Positions 40,657 to 48,910 of a stretch of DNA of 64,000 nucleotides are shown here, piece by piece. Below the pieces are notes generated by a model that searched no databases, was not told the origin of the DNA, and saw only the letters and a list, made by a program, of their open reading frames with translations. The position numbers were made by a program, and so were the translations under genes. Origin of the DNA: Rhodovulum kholense. GTDB taxonomy: Bacteria > Pseudomonadota > Alphaproteobacteria > Rhodobacterales > Rhodobacteraceae. Position 1 is the first letter of the stretch, and each line of letters opens with the position of its first letter. The stretch covers positions 1-64,000 of the forward strand of contig NZ_QAYC01000012.1 of assembly GCF_003053725.1 (NCBI RefSeq). The letters are read 5' to 3'.

Positions 40657-42858
40657 ATGATCCGTCCGCTGCATCGCTGGGCCGGGCTTGGCGCGGCCCT
40701 CATCCTGTCCGTGACCGCGCTCAGCGGGGCGGCATTGTCGCTTTATCCCGCGGCGGGGGCGCTGAGTGCCGTGCCCCTGCCCGACATATCCGCCGGTCAG
40801 CTGGCCGCGACCCTGCAGGACAGCGTGCCGGGACTTGAAGAGATCCGGGTCTCGGCCGCGGGCGGCATCACCGCCTATGCCTTTCAGGATGGCGCGGCCC
40901 TGCGCTGGACGGTCGATGGCGCGACCGGCGAGATCCTCGCGCCCGCCGAGCGGTCGGCCCTGCAGCTGTGGCTGACCAACCTGCACCGGTCGCTGTTTCT
41001 GGGCGATGCCGGGCGGCTGGTGGTGGTGGCGGCAAGCCTTGCCATGCTGGCGCTGACGCTGTCGGGGCTGGCGCTGACCGCGCGGCGTCTGGGCGGCTGG
41101 TCGCGGCTGCTGGCGCCCGCGCGCGGGCCCCTGTCGCGGCGGCTGCATCTCGATCTGGCGCGGCTGGGAGGCGCGGCGCTGGCGCTGTCCGCGCTGACCG
41201 GGATCTGGTTGGCGGCAGGCACCTTCGGGCTTTTGCCGGAAACCGGGATGCCCGGCTTTGTTGCGGGCGGAGCCCCGGCGATGTCGCCGGCCGCGATGAC
41301 GGCGCTCCGCGATCTGCCGCTGGCCGATCTGCGGCAACTCACCTTTCCACGTCCGGGCAGCGCGGGCGATGTCTTCACGCTGAGGACCGTGGCCGGGACC
41401 GGCTATATCGATCCGGCCAGCGGCCAGATGCTGGCCTGGACCGCGCGCGGCTGGGCAGACCGGCTGGGCGATCTGGCGATGATGCTCCATACCGGGCGGG
41501 GCGCCGCGGTGCTGGGGCTTCTGCTGGGGCTGGCCGCGCTGACCGTGCCGGTGCTGGGGCTGACCGGGCTTGCGCAGCAGGCGGGTCGTCGCCCTGCCGG
41601 GGCCGCCGGGCGGCGGGTTCGCGCGGTGGCGCCCGAGGCGGCCGACACGATTCTTCTGGTCGGGTCCGAGGGCGGCACCACCTGGGGCTTTGCCGAGCGT
41701 CTGCGCGCCGCGTTGACCCGCGCCGGAAGCAGCGTCCATGTCGGGCCGATGTCCGGCTTCGCGCCCGAGCGCTATCTGCGCGCGCAGCGGATCCTCATCC
41801 TCGCCGCGACCTCGGGCGACGGCGACGCGCCGGGATCGGCGCAGGGCTTTCTCGACCGGGTTGGTTCGCTGGGCAAGGCGCCCGCGGCCCCCTTTGCTGT
41901 GCTGGGCTTCGGCGACAGCGCCTTTCCCGCGTTCTGCGGCTATGCCGAAAAGGTGCGCGCGGCCGCCCGCGCGGCGGGCTGGGCCGAACTGATGGCGCCT
42001 GCCCGCGTCGACCGCCAGTCGCCGCAGGATTTCGCCCGCTGGGTGCGGGCGCTGGCCGACCGGCTGGGCATCGCGCTGGATCTTCTGCCCGCCAGCGCCG
42101 GTCCCGAACCGGTGCGGCTCCGGCTGGTTTCGCGCCGCGATTACGGCGCCGAGGTGCAGGCGCCGACTGCGATCCTGCGCTTTGCCCTGCCGCGCCGGAG
42201 CCTCTGGCAGCGTCTGGCTGGCGGCGGCTTCGGCCCGTTCCTCGCGGGCGATCTGCTGGCCGTGCTGCCCGAGGGCGACAGCCGTCCGCGGTACTATTCG
42301 CTGGCGTCGGGGTCGTCCGACGGGTTCGCCGAGATCTGCGTGCGCAAGCATCCGGGCGGGCTGTGCTCGGGGCAGCTGATGGATCTGGAGCCCGGCGACA
42401 GCGTGGCGGCGGTGCTGCGGCCGAACCCGGCCTTCCATGCCGGGAAGGACGAGGCGCCGCTGATCCTGATCGGGGCCGGGACCGGCATCGGACCGCTTGC
42501 GGGCTTTGCCCGGGGCAACCGGGCGCTGCGGCCGCTGCACCTCTATTTCGGGGCGCGTGCGCCGGAAAGCGATCTTCTGTTCGGCGAGGATCTGGTGCAG
42601 TGGCAGAAGGACGGACGTCTTGCTTCGGTCGCGACCGCGTTTTCGCGCACCGCCGACCGGGCCTATGTGCAGGATCTGCTGCGCCGCGATGCCGACCGGG
42701 TGGCCGCGCTGGTGTCCCAGGGCGCGCGGATCATGGTCTGCGGCGGCCGAGACATGGCAAGGGGCGTGGCCGAGGCGCTGGAGGATATCCTCGATCCGGC
42801 GGGGGCGGCGCTGGTGCGGCTGAAGGCGGAGGGGCGCTATGTCGAAGACGTCTACTGA
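40657..42858 (+). CDS. PepSY membrane domain fused to flavodoxin and NADPH-flavin reductase domains
   Basis: A 733-residue membrane flavoprotein. The N-terminal half has four membrane helices (about 8-30, 125-147, 170-195, 285-310) with PepSY-like periplasmic parts. A flavodoxin domain (about 328-465; LLVGSEGGTTWGFAERL, ILAATSGDGDAP, LGFGDSAFPAF) binds FMN. The C-terminus is a ferredoxin-NADP reductase domain: RYYSLASGS for FAD, LIGAGTGIGPLAGF for NAD(P)H. The domain order is like sulfite-reductase or P450-reductase flavoproteins put on a membrane anchor. It would carry electrons from NADPH across or into the membrane, to the periplasmic DUF2271/ApbE-modified partners. Its stop overlaps the apbE start by 20 bp. 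Confidence 0.9.
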   Translation: MIRPLHRWAGLGAALILSVTALSGAALSLYPAAGALSAVPLPDISAGQLAATLQDSVPGLEEIRVSAAGGITAYAFQDGAALRWTVDGATGEILAPAERSALQLWLTNLHRSLFLGDAGRLVVVAASLAMLALTLSGLALTARRLGGWSRLLAPARGPLSRRLHLDLARLGGAALALSALTGIWLAAGTFGLLPETGMPGFVAGGAPAMSPAAMTALRDLPLADLRQLTFPRPGSAGDVFTLRTVAGTGYIDPASGQMLAWTARGWADRLGDLAMMLHTGRGAAVLGLLLGLAALTVPVLGLTGLAQQAGRRPAGAAGRRVRAVAPEAADTILLVGSEGGTTWGFAERLRAALTRAGSSVHVGPMSGFAPERYLRAQRILILAATSGDGDAPGSAQGFLDRVGSLGKAPAAPFAVLGFGDSAFPAFCGYAEKVRAAARAAGWAELMAPARVDRQSPQDFARWVRALADRLGIALDLLPASAGPEPVRLRLVSRRDYGAEVQAPTAILRFALPRRSLWQRLAGGGFGPFLAGDLLAVLPEGDSRPRYYSLASGSSDGFAEICVRKHPGGLCSGQLMDLEPGDSVAAVLRPNPAFHAGKDEAPLILIGAGTGIGPLAGFARGNRALRPLHLYFGARAPESDLLFGEDLVQWQKDGRLASVATAFSRTADRAYVQDLLRRDADRVAALVSQGARIMVCGGRDMARGVAEALEDILDPAGAALVRLKAEGRYVEDVY

Positions 42859-43789
42859 CCCCGAACGGCTGGCCCTGAACGGGCCGGCCATGGGCGCGCG
42901 CTGGTCGGCCGTGCTGCATGTCGGGACGGGGGCCGATCCCGCCCGCCTGCATGCGGCCCTTGCCGCGGCGGTGGCCGAGGTCGAGGCGCAGATGACCACC
43001 CGCCGCGTCGGCAGCGACCTGATGCGGCTGAACCGCGCCGAGCCGGATCGCTGGATCGACCTGCCCGCGGGTCTGGTCGAGGTGCTGGCGGCGGGGCTGG
43101 CCATCGGCCGGGCCTCGGGCGGCGCCTTCGAGATCGGGTTGGGAGATGCGGTCGCGGCCTGGGGCTTTTCCGGCGACGCGGCCGATCCGGGACGCATTCG
43201 TGCGGCCCTCAAGGAGCCGCGGCGGCCTGCCTGCGAGGTACTGGAACTCGATTGCACCAACCGGCGGGCGCGAAAGCACGGGACCCTGGCGCTCGATCTT
43301 TGCGGCATCGCCAAGGGTTACGGGGTGGACCGGCTGGCCGAGACCGCGCGGGACTTCGGCATCGAAAGCGCGCTGCTGTCGATCGATGGCGAATTGCGCG
43401 CGCTGGGGCCGCAGCCCGGCGGTCGGCCCTGGGCGGTCGCTGTCGAACGCCCCGATCCCGGAAAGCGGGCGGCGCATGCGGTTCTGGCACTCGAGTCCGG
43501 GGCGGTGGCCACCTCGGGCGATTACCGGCACTGGGTGGATCTGGGCGGGCGGCGGCTGTCGCATACCATGGACCCGCGGCGGCGCGCGCCGCTCGCGGCC
43601 TCTCCGGCCTCGGTCACGGTGCTGGGGGCGCGCTGCATGGAGGCCGATGCCTGGGCGACCGCGCTGATGGTGCTGGGCCGCGAAGAGGGCGCGGCGCTGG
43701 CGCGGCGGCTTGGGCTTTCCGCACTTTTTCTGGAACGCGATGGCGCCGGTCTGGTCGAGACCGCCATCGGGCCGGGCTTTGCCGCCTGA
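42839..43789 (+). CDS. apbE: FAD:protein FMN transferase (ApbE)
   Basis: A 316-residue transferase that attaches FMN through a phosphoester to Thr/Ser of target proteins. Family stretches: MGARWSAVLHV, GLGDAVAAWGF, LDLCGIAKGYGVDRLAE and ESGAVATSGDYRHWVD. No signal peptide is seen, so a cytoplasmic or N-terminally anchored enzyme is likely. The gene overlaps the reductase gene by 20 bp. Neither the DUF2271 nor the DUF4405 protein has a clear canonical flavinylation motif, so the target is open. Confidence 0.93.
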   Translation: MSKTSTDPERLALNGPAMGARWSAVLHVGTGADPARLHAALAAAVAEVEAQMTTRRVGSDLMRLNRAEPDRWIDLPAGLVEVLAAGLAIGRASGGAFEIGLGDAVAAWGFSGDAADPGRIRAALKEPRRPACEVLELDCTNRRARKHGTLALDLCGIAKGYGVDRLAETARDFGIESALLSIDGELRALGPQPGGRPWAVAVERPDPGKRAAHAVLALESGAVATSGDYRHWVDLGGRRLSHTMDPRRRAPLAASPASVTVLGARCMEADAWATALMVLGREEGAALARRLGLSALFLERDGAGLVETAIGPGFAA

Positions 43790-43810
43790 TCCCCGGACCC
43801 CTCGAAACGA

Positions 43811-43839
43811 AAACGCCTGCCCAGGACGGGCAGGCGTTT
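43811..43839. terminator. Bidirectional terminator between apbE and the DUF4405 gene
   Basis: AAACGCCTGCCC (43811-43822) and GGGCAGGCGTTT (43828-43839) form a perfect 12-bp stem with a 5-nt loop. The stem ends supply T-runs on both strands, fitting the convergent genes on both sides. Confidence 0.9.
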
Positions 43840-43865
43840 CGCTGTCGGCATCGGTCTGGGCGGGA

Positions 43866-44363
43866 TCAGCGGGCGCCGCCGATCAGCGCGCCGGCAAGAT
43901 CCATCGTCGAGCGGCCCGAGGCGCTGGCAATGTCGGCCAGCGGCTGGTCGGGGCCGCCGACGGTATAGCCCGCGGCCGTCAGCCGCGCGATCAGCGCATC
44001 GGGCGTGGTGCCCAGCGCCGGGGCGACCTCGGTCGCCGAATGCGCCATCACCTGCATCGCCAGTCCGAAGACCGGGGGCCGGCCACCCTCGCCGCTGCCC
44101 GGCAGGAAGAAGACCGCCGAAAGCAGCACGGACACCAGCATCGACACCGCCAGCGGCTTGCCCTTCATATAGGACAGCATCGGGCGCCAGTTGCGCCAGA
44201 CATGCAGCGCGAAGCCGAGGATCAGCACCATGCTGAGCCATTCGTGGATGCCATGAAAGGCCGACGGGCCGACATGGAAGAAAAGTGCGATCCCGGTGAC
44301 CAGCGACACCAGAAAGAGGCCGATGATCGAGGGGGTGGCGTAGCGCATGAGAAGGCTGCGCAT
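43866..44363 (-). CDS. DUF4405-like membrane protein with C-terminal helical domain
   Basis: A 165-residue protein. Three membrane helices (about 8-29, 37-60, 73-93) with two His residues (VHGPSAFHGIHEW-type region, FHVGPSAFHGIHEWL) and ALHVWRNW match cytochrome b-like DUF4405 proteins, so haem ligation is plausible. The periplasmic or cytoplasmic C-terminal part (about 105-165) is Ala/Gly-rich. AAAGGAG lies 9 nt before the ATG at 44363. The gene is convergent with the reductase operon, and its upstream region carries the same direct-repeat box as the response-regulator gene. It may be the electron acceptor of the reductase. Confidence 0.8.
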   Translation of the reverse strand: MRSLLMRYATPSIIGLFLVSLVTGIALFFHVGPSAFHGIHEWLSMVLILGFALHVWRNWRPMLSYMKGKPLAVSMLVSVLLSAVFFLPGSGEGGRPPVFGLAMQVMAHSATEVAPALGTTPDALIARLTAAGYTVGGPDQPLADIASASGRSTMDLAGALIGGAR

Positions 44364-44902
44364 GGTCGTTCTCCTTTGTAGTCCTGCTGCGGCTCCGACC
44401 GCCGGCTGTGGGGCCGGGCCGCTGGGTGCATCTGCCGCCATGCGCCTGACGGCAGGCTGAAGCGGTCATTGAAAACCGACGGGAAAGACGCATCTTTTCA
44501 TGGACGGCGCCCGGGCGGCGCGGGGAATCGCTATCCGCCGCCGGTTTGTCGCCCTGCGACCGATTCGGTGTCGAAATGCCGCGTTTCGCCCGGCAGGATC
44601 CGGCGCGAACCTGATCGGACCGGGCCGAAACCCGGCGCCGGGTCGTCCTCTGCGGGCTGACAAGGGGGTTCGCCCGCGTATCAGAGTCGCAGGCGACGAC
44701 AAAAGGCTGCCATCCCGTGCGCTGTTGGGTATGGTCCTGCGTGGCGGCCAAGGGACGCCGGTATGCCTTTTGCGGGCGGTCCGGCGGGTCTTCTGGCCGA
44801 TGCGGGAGGCATCAGGGGCTCCCGTCGGAACCCGCAGGAGGACGTCCTGCCGCGGAGGGGGTGGTCCCAGCCGTGAGCAGCGGAACGAAAAAAGGATGAA
44901 CC
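44364..44902. other. 539-bp intergenic region between DUF4405 gene and cytochrome gene
   Basis: No credible gene is present; reading frames here have no protein-like composition. It contains the response-regulator box at 44446-44462 for the leftward gene and must hold the promoter of the rightward cytochrome gene, for which I cannot name a confident -35/-10. Anaerobic or light-dependent regulators would be expected to bind here, but I saw no clear Fnr-type (TTGAT-N4-ATCAA) site. Confidence 0.55.
44446..44462 (-). promoter_or_regulatory. Response-regulator box upstream of the DUF4405 gene
   Basis: Minus strand: CTTCAG-CCTGC-CGTCAG. It shares both half sites and the 5-bp spacer with the box before the response-regulator gene, 4.8 kb away (15 of 17 bp identical). 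It lies 83 bp before the DUF4405 start, in the same orientation as the first box to its gene. Confidence 0.65.
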
Positions 44903-46519
44903 ATGTCCAATAATTCGCAGAACCTGATCCGGCTGATTGTCGCCGCGCCGGCGCTTGGCATCGCGATCGCCGCCGTCAGCTTCAGCGGCGGCAAGGAACC
45001 CAAGACCGAGCCCGCGATCGAGACGCCGGTCGCCGAAGCTCCCGCCGCCGAAGCCACCGAAGCGGCAGCGCCCGAAGCCACCGCCGAAGAGGCGGTGACC
45101 GAGGAAACCACCGCAGAAGCGACCGAAGAAGCTGCGGCCGAAGCGCCCGCCGCTGACGTTGCCGACGCCACCGAAGCTGCCGCCGAACCGGCTGCCGAGG
45201 AAGCTGCTGCCACGGAAGAACCGGCCGCCGAGGAACCCGCCGCCGAGGCCGAAGCCGCTGCCGAAGAGCCGGCCGCCGAAGCGCCCGCCTCCGAGGAACC
45301 CGCCGCCGAAGCGGCCGCCGCTGCCGAGGAACCGGCCGCCGAAGCCCCGGCCGAGGAAGCCGCCGCCGCGGAAGAACCCGCCGCCGAGGCCGAAGCCGTC
45401 GAAGCGCCTGCGGTCGATACCCCCGAGGCCGTCGCCTCGGCACTGACCCTGGCTGACCAGGCGGCTGCTCTTGCTGCCGAATATGCCGATCTCGCCGAGC
45501 GTGCCGCTGCATTGGCTGGCAAGTCCGCGGCCCTGACCGCTGCCGCCGAAGAGCCTGCCGAAGCTGCGGCCGAAGCGCCCTCGACCGTTGAGGAAGCCTT
45601 CGACGCCATCGCCGCCGCCGGGGAAGAAGCCGCTGCCGAACCGGCTGCCGTGGAAGAACCCGCCGCCGAAGAGCCCGCTGCGGCTGAAGAGCCCGCGGCC
45701 GAGGAAGCTGCCGCTTCGGAAGAACCGGCCGCTGCCGAAGAACCCGCTGCCGAAGAACCCGCTGCCGAGGAACCCAGCGTCGTCGATCAGGCGACCGAAG
45801 CCGCGTCCGACGTGGCCGATAACGCCGAAGCCGCTGCCGAGACCGTCGGCGACGCCGTGGCCGATGCGGTCGATACCGCCGAAGCCGCTGCCGACAGCGC
45901 GGGCGAAGCCGTGACCGGAGCCGTGCAGGACACCCGTGAAGCCCTGACCGGCAGCGAAGAGCCCCTGATCGGCGGCGACGCGACCGAAGACGCCGCTGCC
46001 GAACCGGCCGCCGAAGCGCCCGCTGCGGAGGAACCGGCTGCGGAAGAACCCGCTGCCGAGGAAGCCGCCGCGACCGAAGAACCCGCCGCTGCGGAAGAAC
46101 CCGCGACTGACGAAGCCGCTGCCGGAGCTGTTGTTGCTGCCGCCCCGGCGATCACCGGCGATCCCGCCAAGGGCGAAAAGGCCTTCATCCAGTGCGCCAC
46201 CTGCCACAGCGTCGTCAGCCCCTCGGGCGAACTGCTGGCCGGTCGCGGCCTGAAGGTCGGTCCGAACCTCTACGGCATGCCGGGCCGCCATGCGGGCATC
46301 ATCGAGGGCTTCCGCTACTCGAAATCGATGACCGCCGCCGGTGAAGCCGGTCTGGTCTGGGACGAGGACAAGGTGTCGGTCTACGCTCAGGACCCGACCG
46401 CCTTCCTGCGCGAGTACCTCGGCGATCCCAAGGCGCGCGGTCTGATGACCTACAACGCCAAGGACCCGCAAGAGGTCAAGGACGTCTACGCCTATATCGC
46501 GAAGCTGTCCGAAGAATGA
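44903..46519 (+). CDS. Membrane-anchored cytochrome c with long acidic Ala/Glu/Pro linker (cytochrome c2m-like)
   Basis: A 538-residue protein. An uncleaved N-terminal anchor (about 8-27, LIRLIVAAPALGIAIAAVSF) is followed by some 390 residues of Ala/Glu/Pro-rich repeats (units like EEPAAEEPAAE) broken by one more ordered helix (about 170-210). The C-terminal 110 residues are a c2-type cytochrome with CATCH near residue 430, the tract GRGLKVGPNLYGMPGRHAG, and an axial Met in LMTYNAK (about 514). The linker would let the haem reach far from the membrane. The architecture matches my recollection of cytochrome c2m of Rhodovulum sulfidophilum, an electron donor to the photosynthetic reaction centre; the cbb operon lies beside it. 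AAGGAT stands 6 nt before the ATG. Confidence 0.88.
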   Translation: MSNNSQNLIRLIVAAPALGIAIAAVSFSGGKEPKTEPAIETPVAEAPAAEATEAAAPEATAEEAVTEETTAEATEEAAAEAPAADVADATEAAAEPAAEEAAATEEPAAEEPAAEAEAAAEEPAAEAPASEEPAAEAAAAAEEPAAEAPAEEAAAAEEPAAEAEAVEAPAVDTPEAVASALTLADQAAALAAEYADLAERAAALAGKSAALTAAAEEPAEAAAEAPSTVEEAFDAIAAAGEEAAAEPAAVEEPAAEEPAAAEEPAAEEAAASEEPAAAEEPAAEEPAAEEPSVVDQATEAASDVADNAEAAAETVGDAVADAVDTAEAAADSAGEAVTGAVQDTREALTGSEEPLIGGDATEDAAAEPAAEAPAAEEPAAEEPAAEEAAATEEPAAAEEPATDEAAAGAVVAAAPAITGDPAKGEKAFIQCATCHSVVSPSGELLAGRGLKVGPNLYGMPGRHAGIIEGFRYSKSMTAAGEAGLVWDEDKVSVYAQDPTAFLREYLGDPKARGLMTYNAKDPQEVKDVYAYIAKLSEE

Positions 46520-46553
46520 GGCCGCCCCGGGCCTGACGCCCGGCACCGACCGC

Positions 46554-46592
46554 AAAAGCCCCGTCCCGGCCGCGAAGCCGGGGCGGGGTTTT
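46554..46592. terminator. Bidirectional terminator between the cytochrome gene and cbbO
   Basis: CCCCGTCCCGGC (46559-46570) pairs with GCCGGGGCGGGG (46577-46588), 12 bp with one G-U, loop of 6 nt, flanked by AAAA on the left and TTTT on the right, so it can stop transcription on both strands. The genes on both sides are convergent. Confidence 0.92.
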
Positions 46593-46613
46593 CGTTTTCA
46601 GGTCGCGCAGAGT

Positions 46614-48905
46614 CTATCGGGTCAGGCCCGCGTAAAGCTGGGGCAGGCGTTCGGGCAGGCGTTCGACATTTTCCAGCACCAGGAAGTTCCGCTGTCCGAA
46701 GATCTGCGCGACATACTGATCGGCGCGCGGGTCGAGCGTCAGGCAGAAGGGAATGACGCCGGTCCTCGCGACCTCCTGAACGGCGGCGCGGGCATCCTGG
46801 CGCAGGTATTGCGGGTCGCGTTCGTCGATATCGGACGGCGCGCCGTCGGTGATGACCAGCATCAGCTTCTTGGCGGCGGCGACCCGGCCCAGATGCGCGC
46901 CCGCGTGGCGGATCGCGGCCCCCATGCGGGTGGACAGATGCCCCTCCATCCCCGCCAGCCGCGCCTTCGGGATCTCGCCCCAGGGCTGGTCGAAATCCTT
47001 GTAGCGCGCATAGAAGACGTTGTGCCGCCCGTCCGAACAGAAGCCGTGCAGCGCGAAGGCATCGCCTACCTTGGCGATGGCCTCGGCCAACAGCACGGTC
47101 GCCGTCCGGGTCAGGTCCAGCACCGTCTGATCCTGCCCCGTTACCGGGTCGTTCGTCGATTCCGACAGGTCCAGAAGCGCCATCACCGCGATGTCGCGGG
47201 TCTTGCGGACCGAGCGCATCATCACCCGCGGGTCGGGTTGCAACCCCATGCGGATGTCGATCAAGGCCTGGGTCGCGGCGTTCAGGTCGATCTCGTCGCC
47301 ATCCTCGAGCTTGCGGATGCGCTGGACGCCCTGCGGCTGCATCGCGTCCAGAAGATGGCGCATGCGCTGGGTCAGCTTGCGGTTCCGGGTCAGGATCGCG
47401 TCGATCTCGGCCGGATCGCCCAGGCGCGGGCGCTTTTCTTGCACCGTGGCCCAGGCCGGGCGGTGCATCTGGATCTTGTAGTCGAACTCGTCATAGGGGA
47501 CCGGGGGCGCGGTGGGCTCCTTGCCCTCCTTCTCGTTGAACGAGACGCCATCGTCGTCGAACAGCTCGGTCTCGGCGACCCAGATCTCCTGCGCGTCCTC
47601 GCCGGCGGTTTCGACCTCGACCTCGTTCACCATTTCCGAGACCGAGACATATCTGCGAACCTGCTGGTCGGGGGCCATGCCCTTCTCCCAGTCGACCGAC
47701 TCCTCGAATTCCCAGATATAGCGGTTGTCGTCGCGATAGGGCGCGGCCTGTCCGTCGCGCCAGGCGGAATAGGGCTCGTTGCGCAGACGATGCGCCAGTT
47801 GCAGGCCCAGATCGAAGGCGCTTTGCGCTGTGCCCAGATCGGCCCCGGCAAAGGCCGCCCGCACCCAGTCCGCGGTCTCGTCGCCGGTGGGGGCATCGGG
47901 GTCCAGCAGCGCCAGCGCGATCCGGCCGAAACGCGCGGTCATCGAGCCGTCTTGCGCGGGCAGGTGGAATTGCCGCCACAAATCGCGCAGGCGCGGGAAG
48001 CGGGCGATGGCCAGCGCCTCGACGCGGGCATCCTCGATCAGGCCGATGCAGGCGCGTTGCAGCGCATTCAGCTCGTCGCCCTTCAGCGGTGCGGTCGTGG
48101 CCACCACATGGGCGGCGGCATGGGCGGCGGCGGCGCGGTAAAGGTCGAGCCCCGGCACTCCCTCCCAGTCGTCATAGGCATCGGGCAGGTGCAGGAAATA
48201 GTCCGCGATATGGGGGCGGATGCCCTCGCGGGCCTCGAAATCGCCGGCCGTCGGGCGCATCAGGAAATCGCGCCCCCAGAGCGCGCGCAGATACATCCCG
48301 ATCCGGCGGTGGATGTCGACGAGCAGCGTGCCCTTGCGCTCGCGTTGCAGGATCGCCTGCGATTCCGCGCTTTCAAGGCCGAAATAGCGGGTCAGTTCCT
48401 CGTAATCGGTGCGATGCGCCTCGGCGCCCCAACTGGCCCAGCGGCGCAGGCCGCCGAGCGTCAGCACGCCCAGCAGGTCCTCCAGATGCTCCAGCATCGG
48501 CCGCAGCCCGCGCGGCGCCTGGGCCAGAAGCTGGTTCAGAAGCTGCAGATAGGCGCGGAAGAGGTCCGGGTCCGAGAGGCGACGCGAGGCGACGGGGGCG
48601 GTCGCCAGCACCCGCTCGATCACTGCGCCCGAGGTGCGCGAGGCAAAGCCCAGGCAGGCCTGCGCCAGATCGGGCACGATATCCTCGCCCAGATCGCGGG
48701 CGACGGTCGGCACGGTCTCGATCCAGGTGCGGACGATATGGTCGCCGCGCCCCATATGCGACAGCGCCGCGGTGCCCTTCAGCCAGTTGTCGAGCCCGCG
48801 CGGGCTGAGCTGGCGCACCGCCTCGGGCCAGACGGACTCGAGCTTTTCGCGCTGGGGCGCGTCGAGATCGGCCAGAAGCTCTGCATAGTCCTCGAGCGTC
48901 GCCAT
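46614..48905 (-). CDS. cbbO: RuBisCO activase component CbbO (von Willebrand A protein)
   Basis: A 763-residue CbbO/NorD-type protein. The C-terminal von Willebrand A domain (about 565-755) has the MIDAS motif DLSES (MALLDLSESTND), a Thr position in HLSTRMGAAIRH and Asp in LVITDGAPSDI. The long N-terminal part is helical, with no membrane segment. With CbbQ it forms the CbbQO activase, in which CbbO contacts inhibited RuBisCO through MIDAS and CbbQ supplies ATP-driven force. Last gene of cbbL-cbbS-cbbQ-cbbO; 5 bp from cbbQ. Confidence 0.93.
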   Translation of the reverse strand: MATLEDYAELLADLDAPQREKLESVWPEAVRQLSPRGLDNWLKGTAALSHMGRGDHIVRTWIETVPTVARDLGEDIVPDLAQACLGFASRTSGAVIERVLATAPVASRRLSDPDLFRAYLQLLNQLLAQAPRGLRPMLEHLEDLLGVLTLGGLRRWASWGAEAHRTDYEELTRYFGLESAESQAILQRERKGTLLVDIHRRIGMYLRALWGRDFLMRPTAGDFEAREGIRPHIADYFLHLPDAYDDWEGVPGLDLYRAAAAHAAAHVVATTAPLKGDELNALQRACIGLIEDARVEALAIARFPRLRDLWRQFHLPAQDGSMTARFGRIALALLDPDAPTGDETADWVRAAFAGADLGTAQSAFDLGLQLAHRLRNEPYSAWRDGQAAPYRDDNRYIWEFEESVDWEKGMAPDQQVRRYVSVSEMVNEVEVETAGEDAQEIWVAETELFDDDGVSFNEKEGKEPTAPPVPYDEFDYKIQMHRPAWATVQEKRPRLGDPAEIDAILTRNRKLTQRMRHLLDAMQPQGVQRIRKLEDGDEIDLNAATQALIDIRMGLQPDPRVMMRSVRKTRDIAVMALLDLSESTNDPVTGQDQTVLDLTRTATVLLAEAIAKVGDAFALHGFCSDGRHNVFYARYKDFDQPWGEIPKARLAGMEGHLSTRMGAAIRHAGAHLGRVAAAKKLMLVITDGAPSDIDERDPQYLRQDARAAVQEVARTGVIPFCLTLDPRADQYVAQIFGQRNFLVLENVERLPERLPQLYAGLTR

Positions 48906-48910
48906 GGCGG

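Noticed and set aside
40176-44363. Flavinylation motif for ApbE in the DUF2271 or DUF4405 protein
   Set aside because: DASGAY in the DUF2271 protein and DIASASGRS in the DUF4405 protein resemble the Dxx(S/T)GA pattern only in part, and the first is a normal structural strand of the family. No confident target was found.
45000-46140. DNA short repeats in the cytochrome linker as a CRISPR or minisatellite array
   Set aside because: The repeats are in-frame codons for Ala, Glu and Pro with variable units and no spacers; they belong to the coding sequence.
44681-46555. A 624-codon Gly/Phe/Arg-rich open frame antisense to the cytochrome gene
   Set aside because: It mirrors the Ala/Glu/Pro repeat of the real gene (GGC/TTC complements of GCC/GAA). 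It has no start signal.
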